From the NCBI GenBank assembly GCA_020080175.1, contig JAGHQL010000195.1, forward strand, positions 1-47,246: a stretch of 47,246 bases of DNA, given 5' to 3'. Source of the stretch: Glutinoglossum americanum. Taxonomy: Eukaryota; Ascomycota; Geoglossomycetes; Geoglossales; Geoglossaceae. Below, one piece after another: positions 22,701 through 34,411 of the stretch (position 1 is its first letter; each line of letters opens with the position of its first letter). The notes beneath the pieces are model-generated. The model had not been told where the DNA came from, searched no databases, and saw only the letters and a program-made list of their open reading frames with translations. Both the position numbers and the translations under genes were made by a program.

Positions 22701-23142
22701 TCCCCTCCCCGCCATCCCCGACTTTCCCCCTCTCCCATGGACCACCCTCTTCTTTGCCACCGAATCCTGCACTGGCATCCTCCCCGAAGCAGCAACCACA
22801 TCCCAAATCCTAGTCTTAAAGCGGGGCGGCTGCAGTTTCTCCCGAAAACTCTCTACGATTCCGAGTTTCACGCCAGGCCCCAACTCGCTGCAGTTAGTGA
22901 TCGTGGTTTCTTACCCTGAACACGAAATCCAACAACAGCACCAAAATCTCATTCAACCCCTCCTCGAGACCCCGCAGTATACTCCCAGGGGCTTGATCCG
23001 GCATAATCCCATTCCACTAGTCCTAGTTTCGGGCGGGCAAAATACCTATGAACTCCTTGAAGGGGCGCAAAATATTGGATTCAGAAGACGGTGGAATATC
23101 CATGTCCAGGGGATCCCAGTCGCGAATCTGGGGGTCGTATGA
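19738..23142 (+). CDS. MNL1: EDEM/Htm1-type ER alpha-1,2-mannosidase (GH47) with PA domain
   Basis: Trims mannose from N-glycans of misfolded proteins in the ER, making the glycan signal for ER-associated degradation; the yeast homologue works with Pdi1. Exons: 19738-19898, 19971-20040, 20096-20920, 20986-23142, giving 1070 residues. Residues 25-43 (TPVWATLLLVAPLLSGVVR) are a signal peptide or anchor. The GH47 domain starts at ETVELFYHGYSNYM and runs through EDELRPVSC, GLNDALGNYSLTLIDSLSTL, QTFWIDSLGAYFPGL and ESFFLGETAKYLFLLFD to the calcium-site TTEGHPL. Residues about 938-1070 form a protease-associated (PA) domain. There is no HDEL-like tail. The second intron (20041-20095) has a GC donor (GAG/GCAAGT); only this junction keeps frame and restores the family motif. 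The C-terminal half is Pro/Ser-rich between about 600 and 930. Confidence 0.95.
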
Positions 23143-23977
23143 ATGAATGGGACCAACAGATATGTTGTTAACCCTTTTTTATATACACACTTCCCGCGGG
23201 TTTGGATTGGGTTTGTTTATGCATTGTATGAATGCGACTGAGCGAACAAGATAGCATTTTTCTTGTCGGAGGATCGTTTTCCTGGTTTCCCTCCATTTTC
23301 TTGACGATGTACTTCTAAACGAATTCTCTTTTTCCCACATTAGTTAACTACGAGTGACAATGCCCAATGCGATACCGCACAACCAGGCTCCCCTCTCTTT
23401 ATGCAAACCCATTCCGTCCCCGCTCAACACCAGAACGACCACGCTCCCCCGCACTCAACCTACCCTAAAACTCCGGCCTTGCACCACGTCAGCATTCTCC
23501 TATTCACGGACATCCAGCACCAGCAGGTACAGCCGAGATCCACCACCCGAGAAATATACCGGCTAAGAATAAAGAATTAAGAGTCTATTAGATTCTAGTT
23601 ATTTTCCTGTCTGGCCCAGAATGCATTAAATAGATACCCAATGAAAAAAACAAAATAGAGCAAGCCTCTACCCCGTCCCTCATCCCTCCTCACCCCCTAA
23701 AACAATAGATAAACAAAACCACCACACCATCTCTACCCCTCGAATCAGCCAACAAACCACACCGAAACAAGCACGCAAAGGAAAAGGAAAGAAAGAAATG
23801 CCGGACATAATAGTCATTAGCTCATACAATCCTCAAGCAACAAGGCTTATACTTTCATGTTGTAATCCCGCACACCCTCCCGCCCACCATGCTACGAATT
23901 AACGGGAATAAGAAAGGGAGGAACGAATACCAACACCGAAAGACGATCGGAAAATATGCGATAAAAGCTCTCATTAA
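23143..23977. other. Intergenic region between convergent genes
   Basis: Holds the 3' ends of the EDEM gene (+) and the coiled-coil gene (-). The sequence from about 23630 to 23790 is strongly A/C-rich. No gene is seen. Confidence 0.6.
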
Positions 23978-26608
23978 TCATAACTCGCTCTCCAGAAAAT
24001 GTGTGCTCCCATCGCCCGACGCATCACCGAGGCCACCTCCCCTTAAAGGCTCAGCGGTGCCTAACTGGTGGTCCGTCATCACACCCACATCAGCAGTAGC
24101 ACAGCTCGGCAACACCGAAGCTGGGCCATCTTTCACCGCCACACCGACAGCCAAGACGAGCGCAACCGTGAATTCGATCCAGAGAAATAGCTTCCGTTGC
24201 GAGGGTTCTCCCGCTTGGTTGTTGGAGCAACCTATAGTTTTGAGAGATGTGGGTGAGGCGGCACGGACGGTGAGGGGAGCAGATGTCCTACCATCACTCC
24301 CAACAGCCTCACAAACGTTATCCTTTCCAATAAAGTAGCTTAGACTCCTAGCCTTACTAGCTTCAGCCGAGAAGTCGCGCCAATCGAACCCACCCAAGGC
24401 TGAATTTCCAAGGTCTGGGAGTTTCTGTTCCTTCCCCTTCCGTCTGGCTGGCCGCAGTAGAAGACCCAACAACCACCAGTCTAACTCGCCGGCAGTCTTT
24501 GATTCTCTAACAGACCAACCAGTAGAAATCACCTTTCGTGCCAGCTTGACCGGATTCTGCCAGGCTTCGCTGAGGACCACTGACAGCTTCCAAAGAAAAC
24601 CTCCAAGCCCTGCTACATCGACTGGGAGAGCTGGCCCTCTCGCCACAACGGATTGACTTTTGACACTCGCAGGAGTGTAAACTCGATCGTTAGGCGAGGC
24701 ACAGAGACCCATATACCGAGAGGTTGTTTGCGGGGTATCGGTAACTGGAGTCGAGCCTAGCCGCCCTTCTTCTGCGCGAGATATTTCGGTGAACAAGCTT
24801 TCGCGTTGCGCTGGCGTTCCCTGGCCGAAGCTGGCTTCGGACCCCTGATACCTTAACGGCTGCGGGCTTGGAGAAGGGCTTTCGTTGAGTTTTGCAAGGT
24901 CAGCATATGATCGATTGGACGCAGAGTTTGCCTCGAGCAATTTCAGCGTCTCCTTTTCCGCCCAAGCCGGAGCGCCCATATAACTGTATCTGCTTGTACC
25001 AAACGGCAAACCGATTGCAGAAGGCAGTCTCGCAGACATAGACTCTCGCGCCATCGGCCTTTCGTACATGAAATCAGAAAGACCATCTAAGGTTGCTGAG
25101 GCTGGTAGAGGTGCCGTGTTGGAAGTTGTTGGTAAAATGAGGGATTTTGGCGCTGATGAGCCTGACGGAAATCTGCGCATCTTTCTATGACGGTTGGAGC
25201 GGGTTTGTGTATCTCGAGAGATCGGAGAAGGGGCCGGTAGTCCCCAGGCTCCGGTATTGGTTGAAGTATCAGATATTGCGGAGGTCGGGCGGGAAAATGA
25301 GGGCCGTGTTGAGGCCACAGAGGAGGCCGCGGAAAGGGCCGAGAAGACTGACTCAAGGTCAGTGGAGACGCGGTTTCGCTTTGAAGGATAATGGTGGAGA
25401 AGGTCCTCGTAACCGTCACTCCAGTGCGACTGGCAAAAAGTCGACGTCGTCGACAGCACTGAGTCCCTCTTCGAGTCTATCTGAGCCTGAACCGGAGGGG
25501 GGACCGCGTGCGCGGTTTCCGAAGAAACTATTCGTGGGAACATTGAACTTGGTCTAGATTTCTTTTGTCTTCTGGCAGTAGATAGTGAGGCTGCCGGCTC
25601 GATGGTCGGTTTTGTAGGCGACTGAGCCAACAGTTCTGTTAGCATATCTACTCGACGTCCGAGGCTGACATTTTCTGTTTCTATGGTCCCGATGTCTCTT
25701 GCCTTCCCTTCGAGTGTCTCTAATTCCCACTGCAGCTCCCTTACTTTCCCATCTTTAATATCCAGCTCCAGCTCAAGTGTTTTGATTCTAGCTCTCAAAC
25801 TTGCCTCAAGCTCCACCCGTCCACCCACCTCATCTCGGACCCGCTCATTGAACCGAGTCTCCCACTCCGACAACTCTTGCCGCAGGAGTCGCGACTCAGT
25901 AGTGAGTGCCCGCAGTTTGGCTGAATGCGCTTTGGTTGCAGTTGGCGAGGTGAGCGATTGGAGTTGGGTTTGTAAAGCGACTAGCTGGGATTCCAGATGT
26001 TCAATGTATTGAGCAGATTCTAGATATGTGGACCGGAAATTCGGGCTTCGTCTCTGCCGCCTCTTAGTGTGCTTCGCAATAGGAGAAGGCGTCTGAGGAG
26101 TCAGTGAATCACCCCGAGACCTCATCTTAACGGCCTTGGAAGAATCCTTGCAGCAGCTCGAAGAAGTGTTCCCGCCGTAGTCCGCAGAGGAAGCCAAATT
26201 CTGGTCTTGGTTACGAGAGATGCTAGCCCAGGACAGCTCTCTTCTCTTAACTGCAGAGTTGTTGATTTCGTCCAGTATGCCTAATGGGTTCCCTGTCGCT
26301 TCCACTACACACCGCGTTGTTCTTCCTACTCCCCTAGGAGTGGTTTCTTCGTCTTCTTCACCATCAATCTGACGCACTGCTTTGGGTGACCCAATTGGCG
26401 TGTGACAGTTGATGCCCCCCGTCGGCAAAGTTATACCCCGGAACCCAGAGCCCCTCTGTAGAAGGAGACGTTGTTGGTGGGCTAGGCCCTGGTGTTTTGG
26501 CTGTTGTGCTGGTTCAGATTCGGCACGTACCGTGGTCGCAGATGCTGACGGAGAGTGGGAGAATGACGAAGGAATTGTTTCCCCAAGATATAGCGGTGCC
26601 TGGGACAT
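23978..26608 (-). CDS. Coiled-coil protein with C-terminal hydrophobic segment, unknown
   Basis: An intronless frame of 876 residues from the ATG at 26608 (MSQAPLYLGETIP). The frame continues upstream but without another ATG. Layout: Ser/Pro-rich N-terminus with LDEINN and SPIAKHTKRRQRRSPNFRST, then heptad-rich sequence at about 195-330 (YIEHLESQLVALQTQLQ, IKTLELELDIKDGKV). A long disordered Ser/Thr/Pro region follows. Next is a conserved-looking domain near 670-760 (GLGGFLWKLSVVLSEAWQNP, GELDWWLLGLLLRP). One hydrophobic segment lies at about 807-826 (LFLWIEFTVALVLAVGVAVK), about 50 residues from the end. This looks like an anchored scaffold of the nuclear envelope or another endomembrane, which is inference only. 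I do not recognise a named family. Its stop faces the EDEM gene. Confidence 0.8.
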   Translation of the reverse strand: MSQAPLYLGETIPSSFSHSPSASATTVRAESEPAQQPKHQGLAHQQRLLLQRGSGFRGITLPTGGINCHTPIGSPKAVRQIDGEEDEETTPRGVGRTTRCVVEATGNPLGILDEINNSAVKRRELSWASISRNQDQNLASSADYGGNTSSSCCKDSSKAVKMRSRGDSLTPQTPSPIAKHTKRRQRRSPNFRSTYLESAQYIEHLESQLVALQTQLQSLTSPTATKAHSAKLRALTTESRLLRQELSEWETRFNERVRDEVGGRVELEASLRARIKTLELELDIKDGKVRELQWELETLEGKARDIGTIETENVSLGRRVDMLTELLAQSPTKPTIEPAASLSTARRQKKSRPSSMFPRIVSSETAHAVPPPVQAQIDSKRDSVLSTTSTFCQSHWSDGYEDLLHHYPSKRNRVSTDLESVFSALSAASSVASTRPSFSRPTSAISDTSTNTGAWGLPAPSPISRDTQTRSNRHRKMRRFPSGSSAPKSLILPTTSNTAPLPASATLDGLSDFMYERPMARESMSARLPSAIGLPFGTSRYSYMGAPAWAEKETLKLLEANSASNRSYADLAKLNESPSPSPQPLRYQGSEASFGQGTPAQRESLFTEISRAEEGRLGSTPVTDTPQTTSRYMGLCASPNDRVYTPASVKSQSVVARGPALPVDVAGLGGFLWKLSVVLSEAWQNPVKLARKVISTGWSVRESKTAGELDWWLLGLLLRPARRKGKEQKLPDLGNSALGGFDWRDFSAEASKARSLSYFIGKDNVCEAVGSDGRTSAPLTVRAASPTSLKTIGCSNNQAGEPSQRKLFLWIEFTVALVLAVGVAVKDGPASVLPSCATADVGVMTDHQLGTAEPLRGGGLGDASGDGSTHFLESEL

Positions 26609-27068
26609 ATTAGGAAGTATTTGTTGACACCCAGCTCCATCCCCGGCGCAACAGATTGAGCTTGCCAATTCTCTGGCAATAGCCTATTTCGGCGAGTTTG
26701 ATACCTCGGCGACTGCTTCCGCACGCGAAAGCCACATTCCGGGACAAGCTCGGCAATTTAATCACAGCAAAATAAGCAAAAAAAACGGGCGTTAGAATCA
26801 ACCACTGGAATGTATAATAGCGTTACGAATGTTTATTATTTATGAGAATGCACATTTAGATTACATTATTGTACGGAGTATGTTGTACTATGCTTTCCAT
26901 AATGGTGCTTTAGTGATGTTGTGCTCGCATGCCCAGATCTAAATTTTAAACCAGGGCATCCAAGAGCAGGACCGTGTACCGCATTTCCTTGAGTTTACAG
27001 CACAGACGATTGTTGGTATGTCATGTGGATTCTCGGGCTCCAGTAGCCTTCCTTTCTAGTTAGTCTAC
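26609..27068. other. Intergenic region, promoter of the coiled-coil gene
   Basis: 460 bases between two minus-strand genes: the promoter and leader of the gene starting at 26608 and the 3' end of KAP120. It is AT-rich around 26760-26900. Nothing else is seen. Confidence 0.6.
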
Positions 27069-30000
27069 CTAGAATATGTCTAGTTTGCTAAAATCGTTCA
27101 CAACGTCTCGATCTACGTTTATCAACCATTCACTATGGAACGCCTCTTGTCCACCACAATTCATTATAGCTTGCTGCAGGTGGTGTTTTATGAAATCCTT
27201 CACATTAATTTTCCGTGTGGCATCTGTGATAGTAAGCTGGTACACAATTAGCGATCTGTTCACGGAATAGAGCAAAATACGTTCACTACGCACCTCTCTG
27301 AGCCTGGCATCCTCCGGTGTCTCCATGTCATCGTGGCCTGCGTGCCGTTCGGATGACCACACAAGACAGCTATACTAACGGTCAGCATCACTACTAGTAG
27401 ATGCAACGGCCAGATAATAAATGCTCACTCAACGCCGTTGTCCACCACTTCAATAAGCACATCAGTCCAGACAGTCATCAAGTCTTGCATTCTTCCAAGT
27501 ATCCATTTCTGGTTTGTTTCTAGCAGCCTCGTCAGTGCCATGCAGTTCAGCTTCCGTTGTATAGGATGCCCTATGTTCCCGAAATGGCTGAACCACTCTG
27601 TAAGCAGCCACTCCATTGTCCCTTCGAAGCTCTGTCCGAGAGAAGTCTCCACGGCTTGTAAAACAGTCACGAAGATGCGCGTGCTCGTTAGTGCGAGCCT
27701 AGCGAGAACGTTAAAGTAATCCGTCTCCACGACTCCGTCGATTGGAGGGTGTTTACTCTTCGGCCCAGTTGTCTGATGGGCTTCCCAACTCCCGCGAAGG
27801 CCAATATGCAACTTCGCGAGGAATCCGCTCTCCACGAGCCCACTACCGACTATTTCCACCGCCTGTTCACCGCCCAAACTGTCAGCAGCACGGACCACAA
27901 TCTCAACTAGGTGGGCAACGATTCCATTTGCCTCCGGCTTGAGCGTTCCGAAGATTGACGCAAATGACGTAAACATCACCCCGCGCATCTGATTACTTAG
28001 CATTTCCGTAGGCGCAAGGAGAATGTAAGACTCAACAATGCTGAGGGCTTTGCGAAGGGTCAGTGTTCCAGTCTCGAAGATAGGAAAAACGTAGGGAGCG
28101 AGAGACAGTAGATCTGTTGGTGGTGGACTAGACGCCCGCTTAAGAATAGCCTCCCATAGGTCAAGGGCGTCTTCTAAAAGATAGACTTGCGTTTCCTGTA
28201 GGATGGCATGCATTAGCAGAGCAGTGACGGGAAATGGGAAACGCCTACCGATCCAGGCTCCAAAGTCATTTTAATAAGCGGGAGAACCAATGAGTGAAAC
28301 TGCTGGGACTCCACCCCCATAGATTCGACGAGCTTGATAAATATTGTAAGGATCGACTGCTTGAGCAAATGCTCTTCACCTGCCTGAGCCCACAATGGAG
28401 GTAGCATTGAGATGATCTGCTCGACATAAGGCGACACCTACAGAATACTCAGTCTTCGAGGGTTCCCAACCGGAATAATGAAAAAGGACCTGGAGGCTCA
28501 CATGTTGCCCCAACCGCCCAACTATAACGCTCACCACATCCAGCAGCGCCATCTTTGTTTCCGTCAATTCCACCTCCTCAATCAGGCTCATGATTCTGCC
28601 CAATGTTCCTGGCAGATAAGGCACAAACCGGTCAATTTCGAAATCCCAATCATCAATCGCATTTTTGAACTGTTTCCCTGCCGTAATTCTCACCACAAGG
28701 TCATTGAGTGGGTCGTCCTTGTCAAGAATATGTTGGAATATCTGATAGACGGCGACCCGACTTGAGCTAGCGATCTTGACGGTAACCCATTGACCAATTA
28801 GAACTGCGATACGACGACGAAGGATATTGTAACCCGGTTGCTTCTTTTGGACCTCTGCAACCAACGTGGACGCGAGAAATGAATCAAAGTCCAGGTGATT
28901 GTAAAGTACTGGAGCCGAAAGACCGATCGCAGTATACACCGAATCTTTAAAGATAATATTTTCCACTTCAGGAGCTTGTAAGAGTATTAGCTCCCTATCA
29001 TGTAAAACCTGTAAGCACTTTCCAACTTACTTGAAACGGAGGCAAACACACTAAGTAGAGGTGGTATAAGTAAATCTTTGTGGTTGATCACTAACTCCAG
29101 GAAAAGCTTCTCGCAGCACGGGCGGACGGCAAACTCCCATGCGTCACCTTCGCCTTCTTCAGTTCTCTCCCACTCTTCTGGCTCCTCCTGCCATTCCTGA
29201 AGGTCCCTCCCACGAAAGACAAAGAAGCGAGTAACGACAACCTCCACGATCTCTCGTACCAAATCATCAGTGAGAAGTTGCGTCTTCAGCATTTCCTTCG
29301 CATCTCTCTGCTCGTCTTTTTCCTCTGCATGTCGATACCTGATAGACTGGGCTGGGTAGAAGACCATCTTAACACATGCTCGGAGTAGAAGAAGGCCTTT
29401 GAGGCACAACCGCTCAAGTATGGGCGTGTCGTCACCACGCTCTTTCTCAGCGTTGAGCGGTTTCCGCCGGAGTGAAGTGATGGCGGTTTTTGATCCGAAG
29501 GTCTCTCCGAATTTCGAAATTAAACCCCAGTATGCGCGGAGTAGTGCTACCGAATCGGGGAGCAAGGCAAATGCTGTTGCATTTCCTCTAGCCATGTTCA
29601 AGTGTAATTTAGCTATCTGAATCAGGTGGTTTTCCACAAGCCTTTGCACTTCATCCGACAATATCTGTGGCTCTCGCATGACGACATCCAGGAAATATCC
29701 AAAATGAGTCCTAAGAATTATCCAAAACTCTCGCACATCCTTTCCCCGGTTAGGAAATTCGTACCCTGCTGTCAGGAGACGCCGGATAACTCTGATGGCT
29801 AACAAACTCTGCTCAATATCCTCTATCGCTCCCCCTTCATCCTCCCCCCCACCTTCGAGGAATGCTTTCCATCCTTGGACCTTGTCGACATATACCTGCC
29901 CGATGGCGTTGAGTATCTCAGGAGCAATCAACTGTAGGTTTGCTCGAGATTTTTGCAATCGGACTTTGGTGAGCTCTTTGATTATATGAAGGAGGATGAG

Positions 30001-30676
30001 TAGCGTTCGAGGGAGATAGATAGGGTTCGGTTTCGGATCCTGTGAAGACTTCCGGAGAAATACAATCATCGAAGATATAACATCTGGCCTAGGTCCTAAT
30101 TAGCCATCATACGGTAAAATATTCCACAAGAAAACAAATTGTCACCATTCAGTCGGATAGTCATATCTAACTATCTTTGAGATCACGAGCGCATTCTGAA
30201 GCGCCAGTCGCTGGTCTGGTTCACTGACGCCGCTCTCCAACGACTGCGACCGTATGATGGCCTTGTCTTCTTTGTGTATTGAGCTGAGAGCATGTTAGAG
30301 ATAGGAAGTTTTAACTCAACGAGCGAGTCGACATACTTAAGTGCATGTTTTCTCCAGTACTTGTCAATTCCGTTTTTGAGTTGGATGATCGCAAGATATC
30401 GGATTTCTAGAGGCAGCGATTTATCAATGAACACATTCTGCATAGAAAAGCCACGGTCAGTCACGATTTCCCCCAAAATGGAGGCACACCAAGCCTGAGA
30501 AATCAACTACACACCTGAAGCATGCAGTAATAGCCCCTCTCGGCCTCCCAGGCTTGGAGTTGCTGAGCTCCCGTCTGAACTTGCTGTTGGTGTGTTGAAA
30601 CAGCTCGCGTCAGTACATTAAAGAGATTCGCTGGAGTCAGAGGATTTGCTTCTGCTGGAAGTTCTATGGCCTCCAT
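27069..30676 (-). CDS. KAP120: Karyopherin Kap120 / importin-11
   Basis: A HEAT-repeat nuclear transport receptor of the importin-beta family; yeast Kap120 is linked to ribosome assembly and import of specific cargoes. Exons (minus): 30676-30515, 30437-30337, 30283-30146, 30088-29031, 28974-28490, 28437-28249, 28195-27429, 27369-27287, 27223-27069. They give 1045 residues; yeast Kap120 has 1032. The importin-beta N-terminal domain is at about 39-90 (LQAWEAERGYYCMLQ, then SLPLEIRYLAIIQLKNGIDK). YDYPTEWPDVISSM follows across a splice. Alpha-helical repeats fill the rest, including LIQIAKLHLN, YGLISKFG-type helices and TFEGTMEWLL-like stretches. The third intron must use the second of two close AGs (30089), since the first gives an immediate stop. 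The last intron (27286-27224, 63 bases) is the least certain: it is stop-free and in frame, so it may be retained. Confidence 0.92.
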
Positions 30677-31012
30677 TGCCAGTATGGTAACGACTCGGTC
30701 AGTGTTTGGCTCCTCTATACAGAGTAAAAGAACCAGGCGTCGCGGTCAGCCAGCGAACGTGAAGTGCGAGCGGCCAAATATGTATGTTGGAGTTTTAAAG
30801 TGCGACTATGATCTTTTTGCTCGCCTGTACAAATGTTCCTATTGTTGTTGTCCCCACCGCAAAATCAGATAAGATAAGCACGATCCGAGCTCGGCAAGAT
30901 CCGCGCGCTCAATCTGGCACCTCGGCTCAAGCGGTGGAAGGATTGATATGGATTCCTCCCCCTTCACTAACGATCTTGGATCACCAGAAGGAGTTACTCC
31001 AATGCTACCACG
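30677..31012. promoter_or_regulatory. Shared 336-base region between KAP120 and PEX2
   Basis: A head-to-head spacer that must contain the promoters and leaders of both KAP120 (-) and PEX2 (+). A short frame across 30666-30872 looks random. I recognise no TATA box or factor site. Confidence 0.6.
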
Positions 31013-32580
31013 ATGACATCCGCCGACTTCTCTCTAGCGCAAGAACGTCTCGCCGCTCGTCGAAGATTGCGAGAAGCAGAGTCAGAAGCGCGGCTTACCC
31101 AACGAAAAGCCTCGCATGTGTCAACCGCGTTTGATCAGCTACCCTTCCCATTCAGCAGAATAGGGAGGGTAAGCAGAGATGCGTGGGATAGCATAAAAGG
31201 AAGAGAGGGTACCAGGCCTGCATTCAGAGTTGGCCAAGTAGATGCCGAGTTGTTGGATGAAGAACTACTTGAGCTATTGAAGGGTCAGTTTGGAGAGGCA
31301 TTGAAATATTTCGGAGTACGCTTTTCCCCATGGCCGTTAATTCTGAGTTTGTGCTAACGATTGCCTCAAAGCCCAATTTAAAAGACGATTGGTCTGCAGA
31401 GATATTATTCGCCCTACGCGCCGTACTGTTCAAAATCACCATCTGGGATCATAATACTTCGTATGGCGCCGCGCTACAGAATCTAAAGTACACGGACGCA
31501 CGGAACAAAGGTCCCGTGCACAGACCTCCAGCAAAATGGCAGAAGGGGCTGTATGGCTTATTCACTGTCGGAGGTAGATACGCTTGGAGTAAATGGGAGG
31601 ATTGGCTGGTGGAAAAAGAAGGCGGCTACGAGGAGATCAGTAATGACGTCCGATTCCTCTCACGCATCACATCCCTACTCTCAGCAACCCACTCCATCGC
31701 CGCTTTCGCTTCCTTTCTCGTCTTCCTCCTCAACGGTCGATACCGCACCCTTCTCGACCGAATCCTCCGCCTCCGCCTCGCACCTCCAACAAACCAAGTG
31801 AGCCGCGAAGTCTCCTTCGAATACCTAAACCGCCAGCTGGTCTGGCACGCCTTCACAGAATTCCTCCTCTTCGTGTTACCCTTGGTAGGCATAGGGCGAT
31901 GGAGACGTTGGCTCTCCCGCGGGTGGCGCAAAACTAAATCCATCCTCCGAAGTGGGGCCGAGGAAAGCGAAAACGGCCTCAAATCCACAGGAGAATTGCA
32001 CTTCCTCCCTGAGCGTACATGCGCCATCTGCTATCACGACCAAAATCCCACAGCCGCCTCCGAGAATGAAATTCTAGCGATCTCCAGCTCATCTGGGGGT
32101 ATCATCGGCTCCGCCCAAACAGACGTTACAAACCCCTACGAAACCATCCCCTGTGGCTGCATCTACTGCTTCGTCTGCCTTGCCCAAAAACTCGAAGCCG
32201 AAGAGGGCGAAGGCTGGATCTGTCTCCGATGCGGCGACCTAGTCAAAGAATGCAAACCCTGGAACGGGGATGTCCTGGAAGAACCGGCTACTGGTAGCCG
32301 CCCAGGGACATCTGGGAAGACTGTTGGGTTCTCAGAGGAGCCCGTAGACGACAACGGGAAGATGAAGATGAGAGTCCTGGAGCCAAGACCGGAGGAGAGT
32401 AGTGAGGAGGATGTTGGAAAGGGGGTGGGTCTCGGGGGAGATGCTGCGCATCCCCGAGACCTCGTTGAATCGTCCGGTGAGTGGGCAGAGGTCAGCAGGG
32501 CGAGTCCGGGGGAGAGTACGGATAACAGCATGGATTACGGGACGCCCGAATTGGATGAAGACGACACGGAGGGATCTTGA
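31013..32580 (+). CDS. PEX2: Peroxin 2, peroxisomal RING ubiquitin ligase
   Basis: Part of the PEX2-PEX10-PEX12 membrane ligase that ubiquitinates the import receptor PEX5 for recycling. Exons: 31013-31315 and 31372-32580, giving 503 residues. The Pex2/Pex12 N-terminal domain includes FDQLPFPFSRIGR, ELLELLKGQFGEALKYFG, then WSAEILFALRAVLFKITIWD and SYGAALQNLKY. Further membrane helices follow (SIAAFASFLVFLLNGRY, AFTEFLLFVLPLVGI). The C3HC4-type RING spans about 318-388: CAIC, then after an insert CGCIYCFVC, then CLRC. The insert between the first Cys pair and the rest (Asn/Ser/Gly-rich) is long. An acidic Ser/Glu-rich tail of about 100 residues follows. The 56-base intron has a GTACGC donor, a GCTAACG branch site and a CAAAG acceptor. 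Confidence 0.96.
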
Positions 32581-34411
32581 GTCAATCACCATCGCATCAT
32601 ATAATATTCAATACCTAACAAAAGCCTCTCATATCCTAATCACCTCATACCTCTAGATAAAATAGAACCAAATATCAAAATCAAAACCAAAACCAAATAC
32701 CAGAATCCTCCCTCCTCGCCTCCCAAAGCCGAGCAGAGCCCCCAACCCACACCTCCCGCCCAACAAATTAATAAAAAAAAAGCCCCTCCCTTTATCAAGA
32801 AACTTAGATAAAATACCAGATCTCGATCACCCTCCACCCCACCATGAACCTCCCCGCCCCCATCCCCGCTCCGCGGCCTGTGATCCGCGTAACCTTAAAA
32901 TCCAGCCTGCAGAGACGGGCGGGTTGGCAATTCGGCCATGTACATGTTGCGCGCGCGTCCTGGTGGGCAGAAAATAGGGGCAAGGAGAGAGGGGGGGAAG
33001 GTGGTCAGCGAATTTTTGTGATATTTGTCTAGATCTGATCGCGATACGTCCCTCCTGCTATTTCCCTGCCATCTCCCTATTTCCTTCCGTCGATTCGGGG
33101 AGAGAGAAAAACCCTATTTCCTAGGAGTCTCCTTATTGTTCCATCCCTCTTCTCCTTTTTTTTTCCCCCGTTTATTTTTCTTTAGGTCTGGTCGATTGCG
33201 GTATATTCGCGGCGACCAGTTTTCGTTTTCTCCAGCAATCTATTTAGACTTTCCTCAACAAAAGCCGAGTATTCGGGATCTAGGATAAAAAGAGAAGGTC
33301 CTCCTGTTCCCGGGTCCTGGTCGTAATTGAGAGACGACAAGTTCGATTTCAATTCTGCCTATCTCCGGGCCTCCTTCCCTCATACGCGCTGGTCCAGGAT
33401 ATCTATTTCCCTTTTCTTTTTCGGCTTTTCTCCGGACGTGGAAGTTCATTGGTCGGGACCCAAAAACATGAGAGAAAAACGAAAACCCTCAGGGTATATA
33501 CAGAGTACCTCAAAATAAAACATAAAAATCTGTGGACACATTTTGCGGAGCCATGGTCAGCCATGGTCCTTCCGCCGTTCAGGTGTCGTGGCTGTCAGTA
33601 AGGATGCCTTACTGCATAGTAAGGCGAAAACCACCAAGACCGAGGATAGCCATGCCCGCATGCATGTGAAATGCGAGATCGATTGCCCTTCTGCAGAGCC
33701 GGAACATATAATCAAAAAAGAGACAGGATCCACGGAGAAGAAGCCTGTAGATATACTATGGGTCCTGTCAATTATTCTGGCATTGTTCTAGCTAGAATTA
33801 TACCGAGGAAACATAGGACTAGACAGGGCTTCACGCGGGTGGATACCTTTCTTCTCATGAGCAAGAGACCTGCATCCTGATAAGCTGAACGGAGTGTCCA
33901 TCCAAGATATCGTAACAGCCTGCGGAATTTCTGTACCTATCCCTCGAGGCAACCTCTTCGTTCAGCTCCCAGGATATCCAGGATATCCCCTCCAATCCAG
34001 TCGAGCTCCCAGCACACTTAATCTTTGTAATCACCCTGGTCCATAGATCCTTCCTCCCTAGCCGGCTAGAACCGTCGGCCTCTATAAACTGGCCAATTCG
34101 AAATCCCTAGGTATAGTACGTAGTAGAGTGTGACATGGAGGAACGTGGCTGGCGGGAATCCCCGTTGGTTGGTAACCGTGGTGCGTGTCGTGGCATGGAA
34201 ATGTAGAATTGAGGCGACGGTTATATTTTCTTATTCTTCTCGGCATTTTCATAGGGTTGGCGATTTCACGCCATCCATCCGCCGCGGGCCACTGGGTTTC
34301 TCCACCGAATCGGAATTATATCACTCTTTTGCTTTTCCCCAGCCCATTGCCTTCCCTTTCCTTTGCTTTCCTTTTATTTCCTCTTCTATTTCTCCCCCTC
34401 CGTTTCCCTCC
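32581..34411. other. Gene-free stretch, 1.8 kb
   Basis: Holds the 3' end of PEX2 and the promoter of the phosphoribosyltransferase gene. A run of AAAATC/AAAACC-type repeats lies at about 32663-32700. There are pyrimidine-rich tracts at 33120-33185 and 34330-34411, the latter directly before the ATG. The frame 33543-33791 (82 codons, hydrophobic end) has no support as a gene. Confidence 0.6.

Noticed and set aside
22099-22801. Minus-strand frames inside the EDEM gene
   Set aside because: Shadows of the Pro/Ser-rich coding sequence on the plus strand.
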